Positions 36,798 through 46,303 of a DNA stretch of 53,248 nt are shown piece by piece. A model generated the notes under the pieces. It was not told where the DNA came from. It saw only the letters and a program-made list of their open reading frames with translations, and searched no databases. Position 1 is the first letter of the stretch. Every line of letters begins with the position of its first letter. Source of the DNA: Gammaproteobacteria bacterium. Lineage in GTDB: Bacteria; Pseudomonadota; Gammaproteobacteria; Chromatiales; Chromatiaceae. Where the stretch lies: NCBI GenBank assembly GCA_021773975.1, contig JAJFJN010000088.1, forward strand, positions 1 through 53,248, given 5' to 3'. The position numbers and the translations under genes are program-made.

Positions 36798-37103
36798 ATG
36801 AGAACCCTCAAACTTTATCAGACCTTACTAGCTATCACGCTATGTCTGACCTCTGTAACCGCACTGGCAGACAGTGATGGCGAACGTGATGCCCTGGCTC
36901 GACTGATCCATGAGCTGGGGGCTTTGACTCCTCTCATCGAGGAAGCCTCAGCCCAGGCAGAGTCAGATACCCGTATCCGCTTTCAGTACGACTGGCTACA
37001 CCAAGATCTGATGAGAATTCGTACCGGCATCGCTGAGCACATCAATGCACCCCGCGCAGAACCCCGCAAGGTTCCGCCCTTGAAAGGCGATTACCGCCGC
37101 TAA
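36798..37103 (+). CDS. RAQPRD-family ICE protein (TIGR01690)
   Basis: 101 residues. Signal peptide (LLAITLCLTSVTALA), a helical body with RDALARLIHELGALTPLIEEA, then the C-terminal ALPRAEPRK-type stretch (here NAPRAEPRKVPPL) from which the family takes its name. It is periplasmic, short and conserved at the head of this block in MPF-G ICEs. Its leader has two GGA motifs, possible CsrA sites. Confidence 0.9.
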   Translation: MRTLKLYQTLLAITLCLTSVTALADSDGERDALARLIHELGALTPLIEEASAQAESDTRIRFQYDWLHQDLMRIRTGIAEHINAPRAEPRKVPPLKGDYRR

Positions 37104-37117
37104 CCAGGAGTATCAAT

Positions 37118-37351
37118 ATGCTGGTTATCACCAGAAGAACAGGCGAGTCATTTTCATTCCAGCTGGAACACCTCGACCCAAGTCTCACTCTGGCTGAGCT
37201 GTTCGGAGAAGAGATGGAGGTGCGGGTAACGCTGCTGAACATCAATGGGCAGCAGGCCCGTATCGGCATTGAGGCCCCCAGAGATATCACCGTTCTTAGA
37301 GCAGAACTGGAGGATGACTACCACGAGCATGGCGCTGTCGCTGCCCGATGA
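37118..37351 (+). CDS. CsrA-like protein with internal insertion
   Basis: 77 residues. The N-terminus MLVITRRTGES and the segment RIGIEAPRDITVLRAEL are clearly CsrA; Arg6 and the Arg of VLRAE are kept. Between them about 15 extra residues (HLDPSLTLAELFGE region) are inserted between the first two strands, and the C-terminal tail is longer and acidic. The fold may be an extended CsrA/RsmA dimer with altered RNA preference. It lies in transfer block 2, 14 nt after the RAQPRD gene, and overlaps TIGR03758 by 4 nt, so it is made together with the transfer apparatus. A canonical CsrA is also on the element. Confidence 0.8.
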   Translation: MLVITRRTGESFSFQLEHLDPSLTLAELFGEEMEVRVTLLNINGQQARIGIEAPRDITVLRAELEDDYHEHGAVAAR

Positions 37352-37575
37352 ATGCAACCCAGCAGGCTGCATTTGCCGCCGGTTCCGGCGTAACCCACAG
37401 CAATCTGCTGCTGGGCATCGCCATGATCACCATGAGCCTCGCCCTGCTGTGGCTGGCCTGGGTGGCTTTTTCTCAGATGAAGCAATGGCGAGCCGGTGGT
37501 GAATTTTTCGACCTTATCTGGCGAATCATCCGGGGCGGCATCCTGCTGATGTTCCTCGGGTACTTCATTCGCTGA
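37348..37575 (+). CDS. ICE membrane protein TIGR03758 family
   Basis: 75 residues with two transmembrane helices (LLLGIAMITMSLALLWLAWVAF and IIRGGILLMFLGYFIR), joined by a short charged loop (KQWRAGGEFFD). This is the pattern of TIGR03758/DUF3262, a small pilin-like or VirB3-like component of MPF-G systems. Translation is coupled to the CsrA-like gene. Confidence 0.85.
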   Translation: MNATQQAAFAAGSGVTHSNLLLGIAMITMSLALLWLAWVAFSQMKQWRAGGEFFDLIWRIIRGGILLMFLGYFIR

Positions 37576-37619
37576 TTTCAACCCTCACCCTTTAACACTT
37601 ACTGGAGATAACACAACTC

Positions 37620-37973
37620 ATGAACATCGTTACACGCATTACCAACCACATCACAGCCGTTCTCTGTCTGATGGCATTCAGCGCCAGTAACGCCCTGGCC
37701 GCACTGCCGACCGCTGTAGCACCAAGTACCAGCCCTGCCGCTGGTAACTGGCTGGAGTTAATCAAGGGCTACGTCAAAGACGGGGGACTCGTTCTTGGCC
37801 TGACCGTCTCGGTTCTGGGCTTCATCTGGATCGCCTACACCGCTATCGCCAAATTCAACGAAGCACGCAACGGCAAGGCCGAATGGGCTGAAGTGGGTCT
37901 TTTGGGCATCGTCGGCGGGGCGATGCTGCTGTTTGTGACTTATCTACTGACCGAAGCAGCAGCCGTCATCTAA
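37620..37973 (+). CDS. ICE membrane protein TIGR03745 (pilin-like)
   Basis: 117 residues. Signal peptide to about residue 28 (AFSASNALA), then two hydrophobic helices (LVLGLTVSVLGFIWIAYTAI and VGLLGIVGGAMLLFVTYLL) around a polar loop with KFNEARNGKAEWAEV. The length and topology fit VirB2-like pilins; members of TIGR03745 are thought to be the major conjugative pilin. Confidence 0.88.
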   Translation: MNIVTRITNHITAVLCLMAFSASNALAALPTAVAPSTSPAAGNWLELIKGYVKDGGLVLGLTVSVLGFIWIAYTAIAKFNEARNGKAEWAEVGLLGIVGGAMLLFVTYLLTEAAAVI

Positions 37974-37988
37974 CCCGGACGATCCACC

Positions 37989-38339
37989 ATGGAATATAGA
38001 ACCTTCCTGGCCGAGCGACTCAATACAGAACCGCTCATCTTCAGGGGATGTTCCTCCTCTGAACTGGGCGCTATCTGTCTTGGTGCTGTATTGGTCTGGT
38101 TTCCCGTGGGACTGATCACGGCTGGCTTGGCAGGGGCTGCAATGATGGGGCTGGGTATGGCGGCTTTGTCGGTGATCGCTACCATCGTGATTGTCGCCAG
38201 CCTGTTCCAACGGCTGAAGCGGGGACGGCCAGACGGCTACTACCAGCAACTCGTCATCACTCAGCTCCATGATCGAGGCTGGTATCGCAGTCGCCTGATC
38301 CGTCACACCGGAACCTGGGATCTGGGTAGGAGACTCTAA
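37989..38339 (+). CDS. ICE membrane protein TIGR03750
   Basis: 116 residues. Starts with RTFLAERLNTEPLIFRGCSSSELG, then two adjacent transmembrane segments, and ends in a basic cytoplasmic tail with YYQQLVITQLHDRGWYRS. This is the TIGR03750/DUF3487 family, in the VirB3-like position ahead of the TIGR03746 gene. One base is shared with the next gene (TAATG). Confidence 0.88.
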   Translation: MEYRTFLAERLNTEPLIFRGCSSSELGAICLGAVLVWFPVGLITAGLAGAAMMGLGMAALSVIATIVIVASLFQRLKRGRPDGYYQQLVITQLHDRGWYRSRLIRHTGTWDLGRRL

Positions 38340-38977
38340 TGCAGTACCGGCACGCCATCGATAATGCTACGGCACATATCCGTTCTCTCTGGATTGTCAT
38401 CGTATTGCTATCACTCATTATTGCCTTTGCCTTCTATGGCTGGCACCGCACCCCTGGGCAGCTGCGGGTCCATATCCCACCGGATCTGCGCTCCGGCACT
38501 GTTCAGCAGGTCGGTGAGATACCACCCGCTAATGTCTACGCCTTTGCCCATTACATCTTCCAGCAAATCAATCGCTGGCCGGATAACGGTGAGCAGGACT
38601 ACGGCAACCGTCTCTATACCCTTGCCGGTTATCTGACTCCGCGATTTCAAGCCGCGTTGAATGCGGATCTCGACCTGCGTGGCAAGCGCGGTGAGCTAGC
38701 CTACCGCACCCGAGCAGTCAGTGAGCTGCCAGGCCATGGCTATGAGGAGCGGCGAGTGGATCTTCTTGGAAATGGCATCTGGGTAGTCTGGCTCGACTTG
38801 CAGATCCAGGAGACCGTCCAGGGGATGGATGTGAAAGACACCGTTATTCGCTACCCACTCCGAGTCGTACGCTATGCAGTTGATCCAGAGTCAAACCCTT
38901 GGGGCATGGCCCTGGATGGTTTTGCCAAAGAGCCTCACCGATTGAAGGAAGATGAACTGAAGGAGAAGAGCACATGA
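38339..38977 (+). CDS. ICE protein TIGR03746 (VirB8-position)
   Basis: 212 residues. An N-terminal transmembrane helix (SLWIVIVLLSLIIAFAFYGW), then a periplasmic domain starting PGQLRVHIPPDLRSG with a conserved IFQQINRWPDNGEQDYGNRLYTL region. It is the TIGR03746/DUF2895 protein, whose layout (short N-terminus, one helix, periplasmic globule) resembles VirB8. It overlaps the next gene by 4 nt. Confidence 0.88.
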   Translation: MQYRHAIDNATAHIRSLWIVIVLLSLIIAFAFYGWHRTPGQLRVHIPPDLRSGTVQQVGEIPPANVYAFAHYIFQQINRWPDNGEQDYGNRLYTLAGYLTPRFQAALNADLDLRGKRGELAYRTRAVSELPGHGYEERRVDLLGNGIWVVWLDLQIQETVQGMDVKDTVIRYPLRVVRYAVDPESNPWGMALDGFAKEPHRLKEDELKEKST

Positions 38978-39771
38978 TGTTTTGTTTCAGTAAACGACTA
39001 CGCGCTCTGACAGCCCTGGTGTTGGGTCTGGCATTTTGTTTTACCGCCTGGGCGGATACGCCACCCATGGAGCGTATCACTTGGGACAAGACACCGATTC
39101 GATTGTCTCTGAAGGTAGGTGCGGAACGGTTGATTCATTTCCCAAACCCGGTACGGATTAACGTACCACATGAACGGACAGCAGCCCTGCGCACCCAGAG
39201 CATGGACGGCACCGTCTATTGGCTGGCAAAGGAACCCTTTGAGACTACCCGCATCCTGATCCAGGAAATCGACTCTGGTCGTACTTTTCTGTTTGATCTG
39301 TCTGCCAAGGAGAAAGGCGGCATTGCACCGGTAACTATTCTGGTTCCCAAACAGGGCAAAACGGCATCAGTTGCCTCAAGTGACCACTCAGATGATGAAG
39401 ACAAACCGCTGGATTACATTACTCTGACACGTTTTGCGGCCCAGCAGATGTATGCACCCAGCCGATTGCTGGGGAACGATCACCGCATCCATCGGGTGCC
39501 ACTCAATACACCGGACACTATCAATCTGGTGCGTGGTGGAGCTGTTACCGCCAAACCGCTTATCAGCTGGCTGGGGGATGGTGGTCTCTATATCACAGTT
39601 GTCCGCCTCCAGAACAACATCAATCAAGCGCACGCCCTTGATCCCCGTGACCTGCGAGGCCGCTGGTTGACTGCAACATTCCAGCATGCCCGGCTCTTGC
39701 CATCCGGTAATGAGACAGATACCACCAGTGCCTACCTCATCTCTGCCAGACCCTTCGAGGAGTCCCTCTGA
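38974..39771 (+). CDS. ICE protein TIGR03749 (VirB9/TraK-position)
   Basis: 265 residues with a cleavable signal peptide (ALTALVLGLAFCFTAWA). The mature N-terminus has MERITWDKTPIRLSLKVGAERLIHFP, as in TIGR03749/DUF3438, with a beta-rich C-terminal part. It is periplasmic and probably part of the outer core complex with TIGR03751 and TIGR03752. It shares one base with the next gene. Confidence 0.88.
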   Translation: MMFCFSKRLRALTALVLGLAFCFTAWADTPPMERITWDKTPIRLSLKVGAERLIHFPNPVRINVPHERTAALRTQSMDGTVYWLAKEPFETTRILIQEIDSGRTFLFDLSAKEKGGIAPVTILVPKQGKTASVASSDHSDDEDKPLDYITLTRFAAQQMYAPSRLLGNDHRIHRVPLNTPDTINLVRGGAVTAKPLISWLGDGGLYITVVRLQNNINQAHALDPRDLRGRWLTATFQHARLLPSGNETDTTSAYLISARPFEESL

Positions 39772-41132
39772 TGTCAGTTCGTGCTAAATCCAACCCCGTA
39801 CTCTGGGTGATCGGTGGGGCAGTCGCTCTGATGGCACTCTTTGTCATTTCCAATTCAGGTGATGACGGGCAGGGTTCTGTGGAAATGGCGAAAGGTGTCC
39901 ACCAGGCGCCTTCTCCTGATGCCGATACCCCAGCCGAGACCATCCTCACCCTGACGGCACGAGTAGCCGAGATGACATCCGAAGTGGGTGCCATGCGTAA
40001 AGAGAATGCACAGCTGCTACGCCGAAGTGATGAGATAAAGAGTGATGTAACAACAAAGATCAGAAGTGAGTTACGTGCAGAACAAGCCAATATGGGTCAA
40101 CGTGATGACGGCGTGCTTGATGGTCTAACCCGACGCATCGACACCCTGGCGACACAACTGGATAGCATCAATACCACCTCAACATCTCAGGGCGCTGGAG
40201 ATATCCCAGTGGGACTGGGCTATGACAACGGGACAGTACCTGGTCAGCCATCCAATATCTGGATAGAACCTGTAGATTTGCCTAAGACAGATCCAAAAGA
40301 GAGTGGCCGTCCCCCCTCTTTGCTTGGCAATAGATCCACAGTACCAACAGATCTTCTGGATACACAACTCCCAAAGATTGTCCCTGAACCGAAAAAGCCC
40401 ATCTACACAGTGCCTCGCAACGCAACCCTGCTGGGTTCTGTGGCCTGGACTGCCCTGGTAGGCCGTATTCCCGTTAAAGGCATAGTGCAAGATCCCATGA
40501 AATTTAAGGTTCTCGTGGGCAGAGAAAATCTGGCGGCTAACGGCATCCGCATCCCAGGCCTGGACGGTATGGTGTTCTCCGGTGTAGCTACCGGGGACTG
40601 GACGCTTTCTTGTGTCAGTGGTCAGGTGAATTCAGTTACATACGTCTTCGATGATGGGACGATCAATACCATCTCAGCCGATGATAAAGGCCGCCAGGGG
40701 AGCCAGCAGGGCAATCTGGGGTGGATCTCCGATCAGCGCGGATATCCCTGTGTTTCCGGCACCCGCATCACCAACGCCTACCAGTTTCTGGCCGGACGGG
40801 TTGGCCTGCTGGCTATGAAAGCAGCAGCTGAAGCTGCATCAGCAGCAGAGACAACCACTACGGTTTCAGATGAGACTGGGACAGCAGCCACCAACATTAC
40901 TGGGGACGTGGGTACCTATACCCTTGGCAAAGCTGTAAGCGGTGGTTCTGAAGAAATTGCTCAATGGCTCGAAGAGCGCCAATCCCAGTCCTTTGATGTT
41001 GTCTACGCCGAACCCGGCGCCAGAATCGCTATCCATATTGACCAAGAGATTCCCATTGATTACGACCCACAAGCCAGGAGGGTTTTTTATGCTAACCAGA
41101 CCGATCCACACCGCACTTCTCGCCTCGATTAG
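39771..41132 (+). CDS. ICE protein TIGR03752 (VirB10/TraB-position)
   Basis: 453 residues. A short cytoplasmic N-terminus, one transmembrane helix (PVLWVIGGAVALMALFVISN), a coiled coil at about 60-105 and a proline-rich linker. The C-terminal VirB10-like domain includes NATLLGSVAWTALVGRIPVKG. It should span the envelope, joining inner-membrane ATPases to the outer core. Its 3' end overlaps the lipoprotein gene by 44 nt, an overlap unlike the 1-4 nt elsewhere in the block. Confidence 0.9.
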   Translation: MSVRAKSNPVLWVIGGAVALMALFVISNSGDDGQGSVEMAKGVHQAPSPDADTPAETILTLTARVAEMTSEVGAMRKENAQLLRRSDEIKSDVTTKIRSELRAEQANMGQRDDGVLDGLTRRIDTLATQLDSINTTSTSQGAGDIPVGLGYDNGTVPGQPSNIWIEPVDLPKTDPKESGRPPSLLGNRSTVPTDLLDTQLPKIVPEPKKPIYTVPRNATLLGSVAWTALVGRIPVKGIVQDPMKFKVLVGRENLAANGIRIPGLDGMVFSGVATGDWTLSCVSGQVNSVTYVFDDGTINTISADDKGRQGSQQGNLGWISDQRGYPCVSGTRITNAYQFLAGRVGLLAMKAAAEAASAAETTTTVSDETGTAATNITGDVGTYTLGKAVSGGSEEIAQWLEERQSQSFDVVYAEPGARIAIHIDQEIPIDYDPQARRVFYANQTDPHRTSRLD

Positions 41133-41529
41133 TTTTTTTCTTATAGCACTGCTTAGTGGCTGTGCCTCCACAAGCAAGGAGGAGATCCTGCCCCAGGATG
41201 GTCTGACCATGCAGGAGACCTACGAGGGACATTTCAAGCAGCTGAATCAGAGCAGCCTGGAGAGCGTGCGGGGTGCTAACCATCGTGATATCACACCTGG
41301 TAATGGTGACCTGCACGGCTATACCCGTGATGCCGGGCATGAGATCGACAACCTCTTTCCTCGTTTACCGAATCCAACCCTGGTGATGTACGTCTACCCA
41401 CATCTGACTGGTGAGGGTGGAAACCCGGTGCCAGGCTATGCCACAGCTTTCCCAATGTACGATGGGATGGAATACGCATTACCGGGCGAGGTTCCCGTAA
41501 CACTCGAATCACCAAAACCGAAGCAGTAG
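41089..41529 (+). CDS. Transfer lipoprotein TIGR03751
   Basis: 146 residues from the ATG at 41089 with AGGAGG 6 nt upstream; the longer frame from 40942 lacks a signal peptide. The lipobox is LLSGC at about residue 20-24, so it is a lipoprotein, presumably in the outer membrane. Conserved blocks are GLTMQETYEGHF and FPRLPNPTLVMYVYPHLTGEG. It sits in the VirB7 position, next to the VirB10-like gene and before the ATPase. Confidence 0.88.
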   Translation: MLTRPIHTALLASISFFLIALLSGCASTSKEEILPQDGLTMQETYEGHFKQLNQSSLESVRGANHRDITPGNGDLHGYTRDAGHEIDNLFPRLPNPTLVMYVYPHLTGEGGNPVPGYATAFPMYDGMEYALPGEVPVTLESPKPKQ

Positions 41530-41539
41530 GGAAACGGCT

Positions 41540-44347
41540 ATGCTCAATAAGCTCACACCACTGCTCACCTCATCAGGCAGCAATCCCACAGCCGGTAAAA
41601 AGCCACAGCATCCCAATGGATCTGCACCGGCCACAGCTGAACATGAGCCTGTGCCGATGTCATGGGTTGAATCGCTGTATCAACGACCCGCTTCCTTCAC
41701 AGGGTTATTGCCCTGGATGGATTTTTCTGAAGAGCATCAATGTGTGTTGCTGGAAGACGGGGTCAGTGTCGGGGCCTGGTTGGAACTGACACCGGTTGGC
41801 TGCGAGGCTCGACCAGCCGCTTTCATGGAGCAGCTGCATGAAAGTCTCAAAGATGCCCTGACCGACTCCTTCCCAGAACTCTCCGACTCCCCTTGGATCG
41901 TACAGTTCTTCGTACATGATGACCCAGCGCTGCATGCCCTTCAAAAGCAGGTACGTGGTTATGCCGGTCATCATGCCCAGGGCACAAAATTCACCACGGA
42001 CTATCTGAAGCGCCTGGACGATCATTTGGCGGATATCGGCAATCCTGGCGGCCTGTTTATGGATACGGCCATCACCGGTGGCCCTTGGCGCGGCAAACGG
42101 CGACAGGTGTTTGCAGCCGTTTACAGGCGGATTCCACGATCTCAGCACAAGGCTTACAAAACTGCTCTGTTCGGCATGGAGACACCGCCATGGGAGGAGC
42201 TGAACGATGTTGTCGAGAAGTTTACCTCTGCACTTCAGAGTGCGGGTGTCGGCGTTCGGCGCTGCAAGGGGAGAGACCTTTTCAGCTGGCTGATCCGGTT
42301 CTTCAATCCAAAACCGGGGATCACTGAGGGTGATGTCAATGCGTTACTGGATATGATCCCTTACAGCAGTGACGATGAGGAACGACCTGCTGGTTTTGAT
42401 CTATCCGATGGACTGTTCTGGTCCGAGCTACCACGCTCAGACTTGGCAAGCGGAACCTGGTGGTTCGACGACCTGCCTCATCGGTGTGTCACGTTACAAG
42501 GATTAAGAAAACCTCCTCAGATCGGCCATATCACCGCTGAACGTAAGAGTGGGGATCATATCTATGCACTATTCGACCGCCTGCCGGAGGATACACTGCT
42601 CTCAATGACTCTGGTGATCCGACCCCAGGATGAGATCAGCAACCATATCGCTCAGATCAAGCGAGCTTCTGTGGGAGACACGGCTGACGCCCAGCTCACC
42701 GGAGATGATGCAGAGGCCGCAGAATTCGAGATTGCACATGGGAATAAGATCTATCCCCTAACCATTAGCTTCTATTTGAAAGGTATGAACCTGCGGCAGC
42801 GTACTAATCAGCTCTACGCCCGACTGACCTCCAGCGGAATGATCCCCATCCCGGAGGGCACTGACCTGCTGGCACTGGACAGTTTTATCCGAAATCTGCC
42901 AAACAACTACGAACCACAGATCGACAAGATCTCACGCCGCTCACGCATGACCTTCACCAGGGATAGTGCCAGCCTGTTACCGCTCTATGGCCGCTCATGT
43001 GGCACGGGGAATCCTGGATTCCTGTTTTACAACAGGGGTGGAGAGCCATTCAGCTTCGACCCCCTGCACAGGGAGGACCGGAAGCAGAATGCCCACATGC
43101 TGATTCTGGGGCCTACCGGGGCGGGAAAATCAGCGATGTTGGTCTACCTGATCATGCAAGTGCTGGCCATCCACCGGCCACGACTCTTCATCATCGAGGC
43201 AGGCAACTCCTTTGGGCTGTTATCCCAACACTGCACCGCACAGGGATTGTCGGTAAACCAGGTGACCCTGACTCCGAACTCAAATGTCAGCCTGCCGCCC
43301 TTTGCCGACGCCCTGCAGCTGCTGGATGAGGAACTGGCCGCTGAAGCAGCATTATTGGAAGAGGCGCTGGATAGCCCGGATGAGGACGCTTCAGATGAAT
43401 CTGAAGAGGGTGGGCGCGATATTCTGGGTGAGATGGAGATCGCCGCCCGGATCATGATTACTGGAGGCGATGAGCGGGAGTCTGCCCGTATGACCCGGCC
43501 GGATCGGCTGATGATCCGTGAGGCTATTCTCAACGCCGCCCGCAATGTCAGAGAGGCTGGCCGCGACCAGGTACTGACTGAGGATGTAGTGGAAGCTCTG
43601 CGTAGAATCGGCAAGGACGGTACTCTGCCGGAACGCAAGCGGGAACGGGCCACCGATATGGGAGATTCCATGGCCCTGTTCTGTACCGGCATCGAGGGCC
43701 GGTTCTTCAACCGTCCCGGCACCCGCTGGCCGGAGGCGGATGTCACCCATCTGGAGATGGGCATCTTCGCCCGTGAGGGCTACGAGGACAAATTAACCGT
43801 TGCCTATATCGGCATCATGAACCACATCAACGACTTGGTGGAGCGTGAGCAACACGATGACCGCCCCACCATCGTTATCACCGATGAGGGCCATATCATC
43901 ACCACCAACCCTCTACTTGCCCCCTATGTGGTAAAACTCACCAAGATGTGGCGCAAACTCGGTTGCTGGCTCTGGCTTGCCACCCAGAATCTGGAGGATT
44001 TTCCCGATACCGCCAAGAAGATGCTGAACATGATGGAGTGGTGGCTCTGCCTGGTAATGCCCAAGGAGGAGGTAGAGCAGATCGCCCGGTTCAAGGCCCT
44101 CACTGAAGAGCAACGTACCATGCTGCTCTCAGCGCATAAGGAGATGGGTAAGTATGTAGAAGGTGTGGTGCTATCAAATACCGTACAGGCCCTGTTTAGA
44201 AACGTGCCCCCCGCACTGGCATTGGCTTTGGCCATGACCGAGAAACATGAAAAGGCAGAACGTATGCAGATCATGCAGGAGCATGATTGTAGTGAATTAG
44301 AAGCTGTTTATAGAGTAGCGGCGAAAATAGCTGAATCTAGGAAGTAA
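41540..44347 (+). CDS. VirB4-like conjugative ATPase TIGR03744
   Basis: 935 residues. The N-terminal half is the VirB4/TraC-specific domain; the C-terminal RecA-like ATPase has Walker A GPTGAGKS (Lys530) and a Walker B region TIVITDEGHIITTNP near 790. An acidic insert (DSPDEDASDESEEGG) lies between them. It energises pilus assembly and DNA export, and is the most reliable marker that this is a conjugative element. It is the last gene of block 2. A second cargo slot follows directly. Confidence 0.93.
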   Translation: MLNKLTPLLTSSGSNPTAGKKPQHPNGSAPATAEHEPVPMSWVESLYQRPASFTGLLPWMDFSEEHQCVLLEDGVSVGAWLELTPVGCEARPAAFMEQLHESLKDALTDSFPELSDSPWIVQFFVHDDPALHALQKQVRGYAGHHAQGTKFTTDYLKRLDDHLADIGNPGGLFMDTAITGGPWRGKRRQVFAAVYRRIPRSQHKAYKTALFGMETPPWEELNDVVEKFTSALQSAGVGVRRCKGRDLFSWLIRFFNPKPGITEGDVNALLDMIPYSSDDEERPAGFDLSDGLFWSELPRSDLASGTWWFDDLPHRCVTLQGLRKPPQIGHITAERKSGDHIYALFDRLPEDTLLSMTLVIRPQDEISNHIAQIKRASVGDTADAQLTGDDAEAAEFEIAHGNKIYPLTISFYLKGMNLRQRTNQLYARLTSSGMIPIPEGTDLLALDSFIRNLPNNYEPQIDKISRRSRMTFTRDSASLLPLYGRSCGTGNPGFLFYNRGGEPFSFDPLHREDRKQNAHMLILGPTGAGKSAMLVYLIMQVLAIHRPRLFIIEAGNSFGLLSQHCTAQGLSVNQVTLTPNSNVSLPPFADALQLLDEELAAEAALLEEALDSPDEDASDESEEGGRDILGEMEIAARIMITGGDERESARMTRPDRLMIREAILNAARNVREAGRDQVLTEDVVEALRRIGKDGTLPERKRERATDMGDSMALFCTGIEGRFFNRPGTRWPEADVTHLEMGIFAREGYEDKLTVAYIGIMNHINDLVEREQHDDRPTIVITDEGHIITTNPLLAPYVVKLTKMWRKLGCWLWLATQNLEDFPDTAKKMLNMMEWWLCLVMPKEEVEQIARFKALTEEQRTMLLSAHKEMGKYVEGVVLSNTVQALFRNVPPALALALAMTEKHEKAERMQIMQEHDCSELEAVYRVAAKIAESRK

Positions 44348-44903
44348 GAAGTGCCCTTAAATGGATAATTGCTTATTGGCTGAAGGATCCAGTAATGGAT
44401 ATTTACTTTTATCCTTAGAATGAGTGTTATCGGCCAATAGCTGCCAGTCAGACTCAAGAACAATCAGGCAACCAACGACACAAAGCTGCCATTATAGATG
44501 CGGGCAGTGATAGGCAGGAAACGACACAATACAGCCCTTGAGCTAAGCATCGACGACGATCCTGTTAATACGGTTGTGGACATTTGATGCCTTTACTCTG
44601 GACCCAAACAGCTCAAATATCTATTGCTTTTCTTAGTAGCGGAATTCCCTTTTATCACCACAACTCAATTGACTGCAGATGAGAACTCTTATTTAGCACC
44701 TCTTTTCACCATTCACAGGCAGCCACGATGGCACACCTACCATCACTCAAGTGAATAGTTGGTTTAAAAAGGCCTCGTGGAAGACTTCCTCATAAACAGA
44801 GCTAGAGAGCTGGATAGCTAGCACGAGACATAAAATTTTAGGTTCGATCAGCAGTTAGTTCTTATCTATCCCAGTTTTCATTATTTTCCTCTGCGCCAGT
44901 TGT
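44348..44903. other. Gene-free spacer, left edge of cargo slot 2
   Basis: No open frame I can support. At 44513-44528 GGCAGGAAACGACAC is the inverted relative of GGGTCGTTTCCTGCC at 52925. The two lie on either side of the Hsp70 operon. Confidence 0.45.
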
Positions 44904-46298
44904 TCAACCTGATGCTTTGACTACGTCAAAATGGAATGTCTTAATGAATTTATCATTGATGAATACGTCGACTGAGTATGGCCCGAGTGGGTCTCCCTCA
45001 CCGACACACCACATATTACCCACCCACCCATCCTTAAGGAGGATCGTTCGTTCAGTCGTTGCGCTTCTCTCATCCGGTGAGACCGTGATTTTTCGTGAAT
45101 CATCGTTTACTTGAGGCCAGCCGGCTGGCTTCCTTGGAAGATTCAAAATCTCTCGAAAACTTACGGGGCCCGTCATTTTATCCACTTGCACTTGCCAGCC
45201 ATAACAAGAATTCTCAGTGTCGAAAGGAACACGAGTCGTATCGAGTACCTGTTGCTTACCTTGCTTATCAGTCAATTTAACAAAGAACCGTGTTCGCTCG
45301 ACAGAAAACGCTTTACTTTGGACAAGTTTGCTGCGACGCGCAGAGTCTTCACGCACCTTATCTCGGGCAGACCTTAGCTCAAATATAAGTGTTTGGTCGA
45401 TATGGCTAGTCTGCGGCTTTTTCATATCACGCTGAAAAGCCTTGATTGCATTGGCAGTCTTCCGCCCGTATTGCCCATCTATGGGACCCGGCTCGTAACC
45501 CAACTGTTTTAGAAGACTCTGGACTTCATAGGTCAATGCTGACCTGTTAGCCCCCCGACTGCTCGTGTTCGGCCTGGATGTTCCACTGCTAACCCGGGAA
45601 GGCGAAGACTGGGCACTTGAACTCAGCTTGGGTGGGCTGACCACAGCTGAGGGAGTAGATGGCGTAGTTGATCGCCCCAGTGCCTCAGCTACGATCTGCA
45701 ATCGCATCCCTTCCACTTCGCGCCTGGCACGTTCCAGCACGCCCCTGCGGTACTGGAAGTTGCCACACCGCCGGTTATAATCAGACACCATCGTGTTGAA
45801 TGCATCGACTTCCAAGTTCGTATTCGTATAGGCACGTTTGGTCTTGATCCGCATATCCTCACGTAGGCACCAGCGTATTTGCACAATGGACAAGACCTTA
45901 TTCGTTCCCACTGGGGGCTTACTGAATTTGAGACTGGATGTACTCCGGGGTGTTGTATAAGTCGACGGCGCACTACTGGGGGAATAGTTGCTACGGCTGC
46001 CTGAATTGCGCCTGTCATCCTGTCCAGCGTTGAACAACGCTACGAGGATTCCAATACCAACTATACTCCAGACCCACTTCGTGACAGAAACCCTCTTCGG
46101 AGGTGGAGGCGGCGTTTGGTCTGCGGTACGGGGGGGGGTGGACGAAGTGTGCTTCGGCGTGGCCTTGTCATTCGACAAAGCAGATGGCTTAGGAGGCGCC
46201 AGAGGCGGTTCTGGAGTAGCAATATTATCAGTACCACTGATATCTGTTACTAAATCAGAGAGGCCAGAAAACCCGCGTTTTTTGCCGTTGTCATCCAT
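44904..46298 (-). CDS. Membrane protein with peptidoglycan-binding domain
   Basis: 464 residues from the ATG at 46298 (AGGAGA upstream). A Pro-rich, low-complexity cytoplasmic N-terminus, then one transmembrane helix at 74-91 (WVWSIVGIGILVALFNAG). A conserved-looking region with Cys at 144 and 178 (IRWCLREDM, NRRCGNFQYRRG) follows, then a Ser/Pro linker. A peptidoglycan-binding repeat lies at 256-305 (EVQSLLKQLGYEPGPIDGQYG), with a beta-rich C-terminal domain after it. Positive charges before the helix predict N-in, so the binding domain is periplasmic. It is the last gene of the Hsp70 operon, 5 nt after the J-like gene, and could anchor the chaperone machine at the envelope. The role is not known. 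Confidence 0.75.
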   Translation of the reverse strand: MDDNGKKRGFSGLSDLVTDISGTDNIATPEPPLAPPKPSALSNDKATPKHTSSTPPRTADQTPPPPPKRVSVTKWVWSIVGIGILVALFNAGQDDRRNSGSRSNYSPSSAPSTYTTPRSTSSLKFSKPPVGTNKVLSIVQIRWCLREDMRIKTKRAYTNTNLEVDAFNTMVSDYNRRCGNFQYRRGVLERARREVEGMRLQIVAEALGRSTTPSTPSAVVSPPKLSSSAQSSPSRVSSGTSRPNTSSRGANRSALTYEVQSLLKQLGYEPGPIDGQYGRKTANAIKAFQRDMKKPQTSHIDQTLIFELRSARDKVREDSARRSKLVQSKAFSVERTRFFVKLTDKQGKQQVLDTTRVPFDTENSCYGWQVQVDKMTGPVSFREILNLPRKPAGWPQVNDDSRKITVSPDERSATTERTILLKDGWVGNMWCVGEGDPLGPYSVDVFINDKFIKTFHFDVVKASG

Positions 46299-46303
46299 GG
46301 CTA

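Noticed and set aside
40942-41088. Upstream extension of the TIGR03751 lipoprotein gene
   Set aside because: It would place 49 residues before the signal peptide; the internal ATG has a strong ribosome site.
43144-43764. Long minus-strand frame inside the VirB4-like ATPase gene
   Set aside because: Antisense shadow rich in Ser and Arg, typical of reading the wrong strand of a GC-rich gene.
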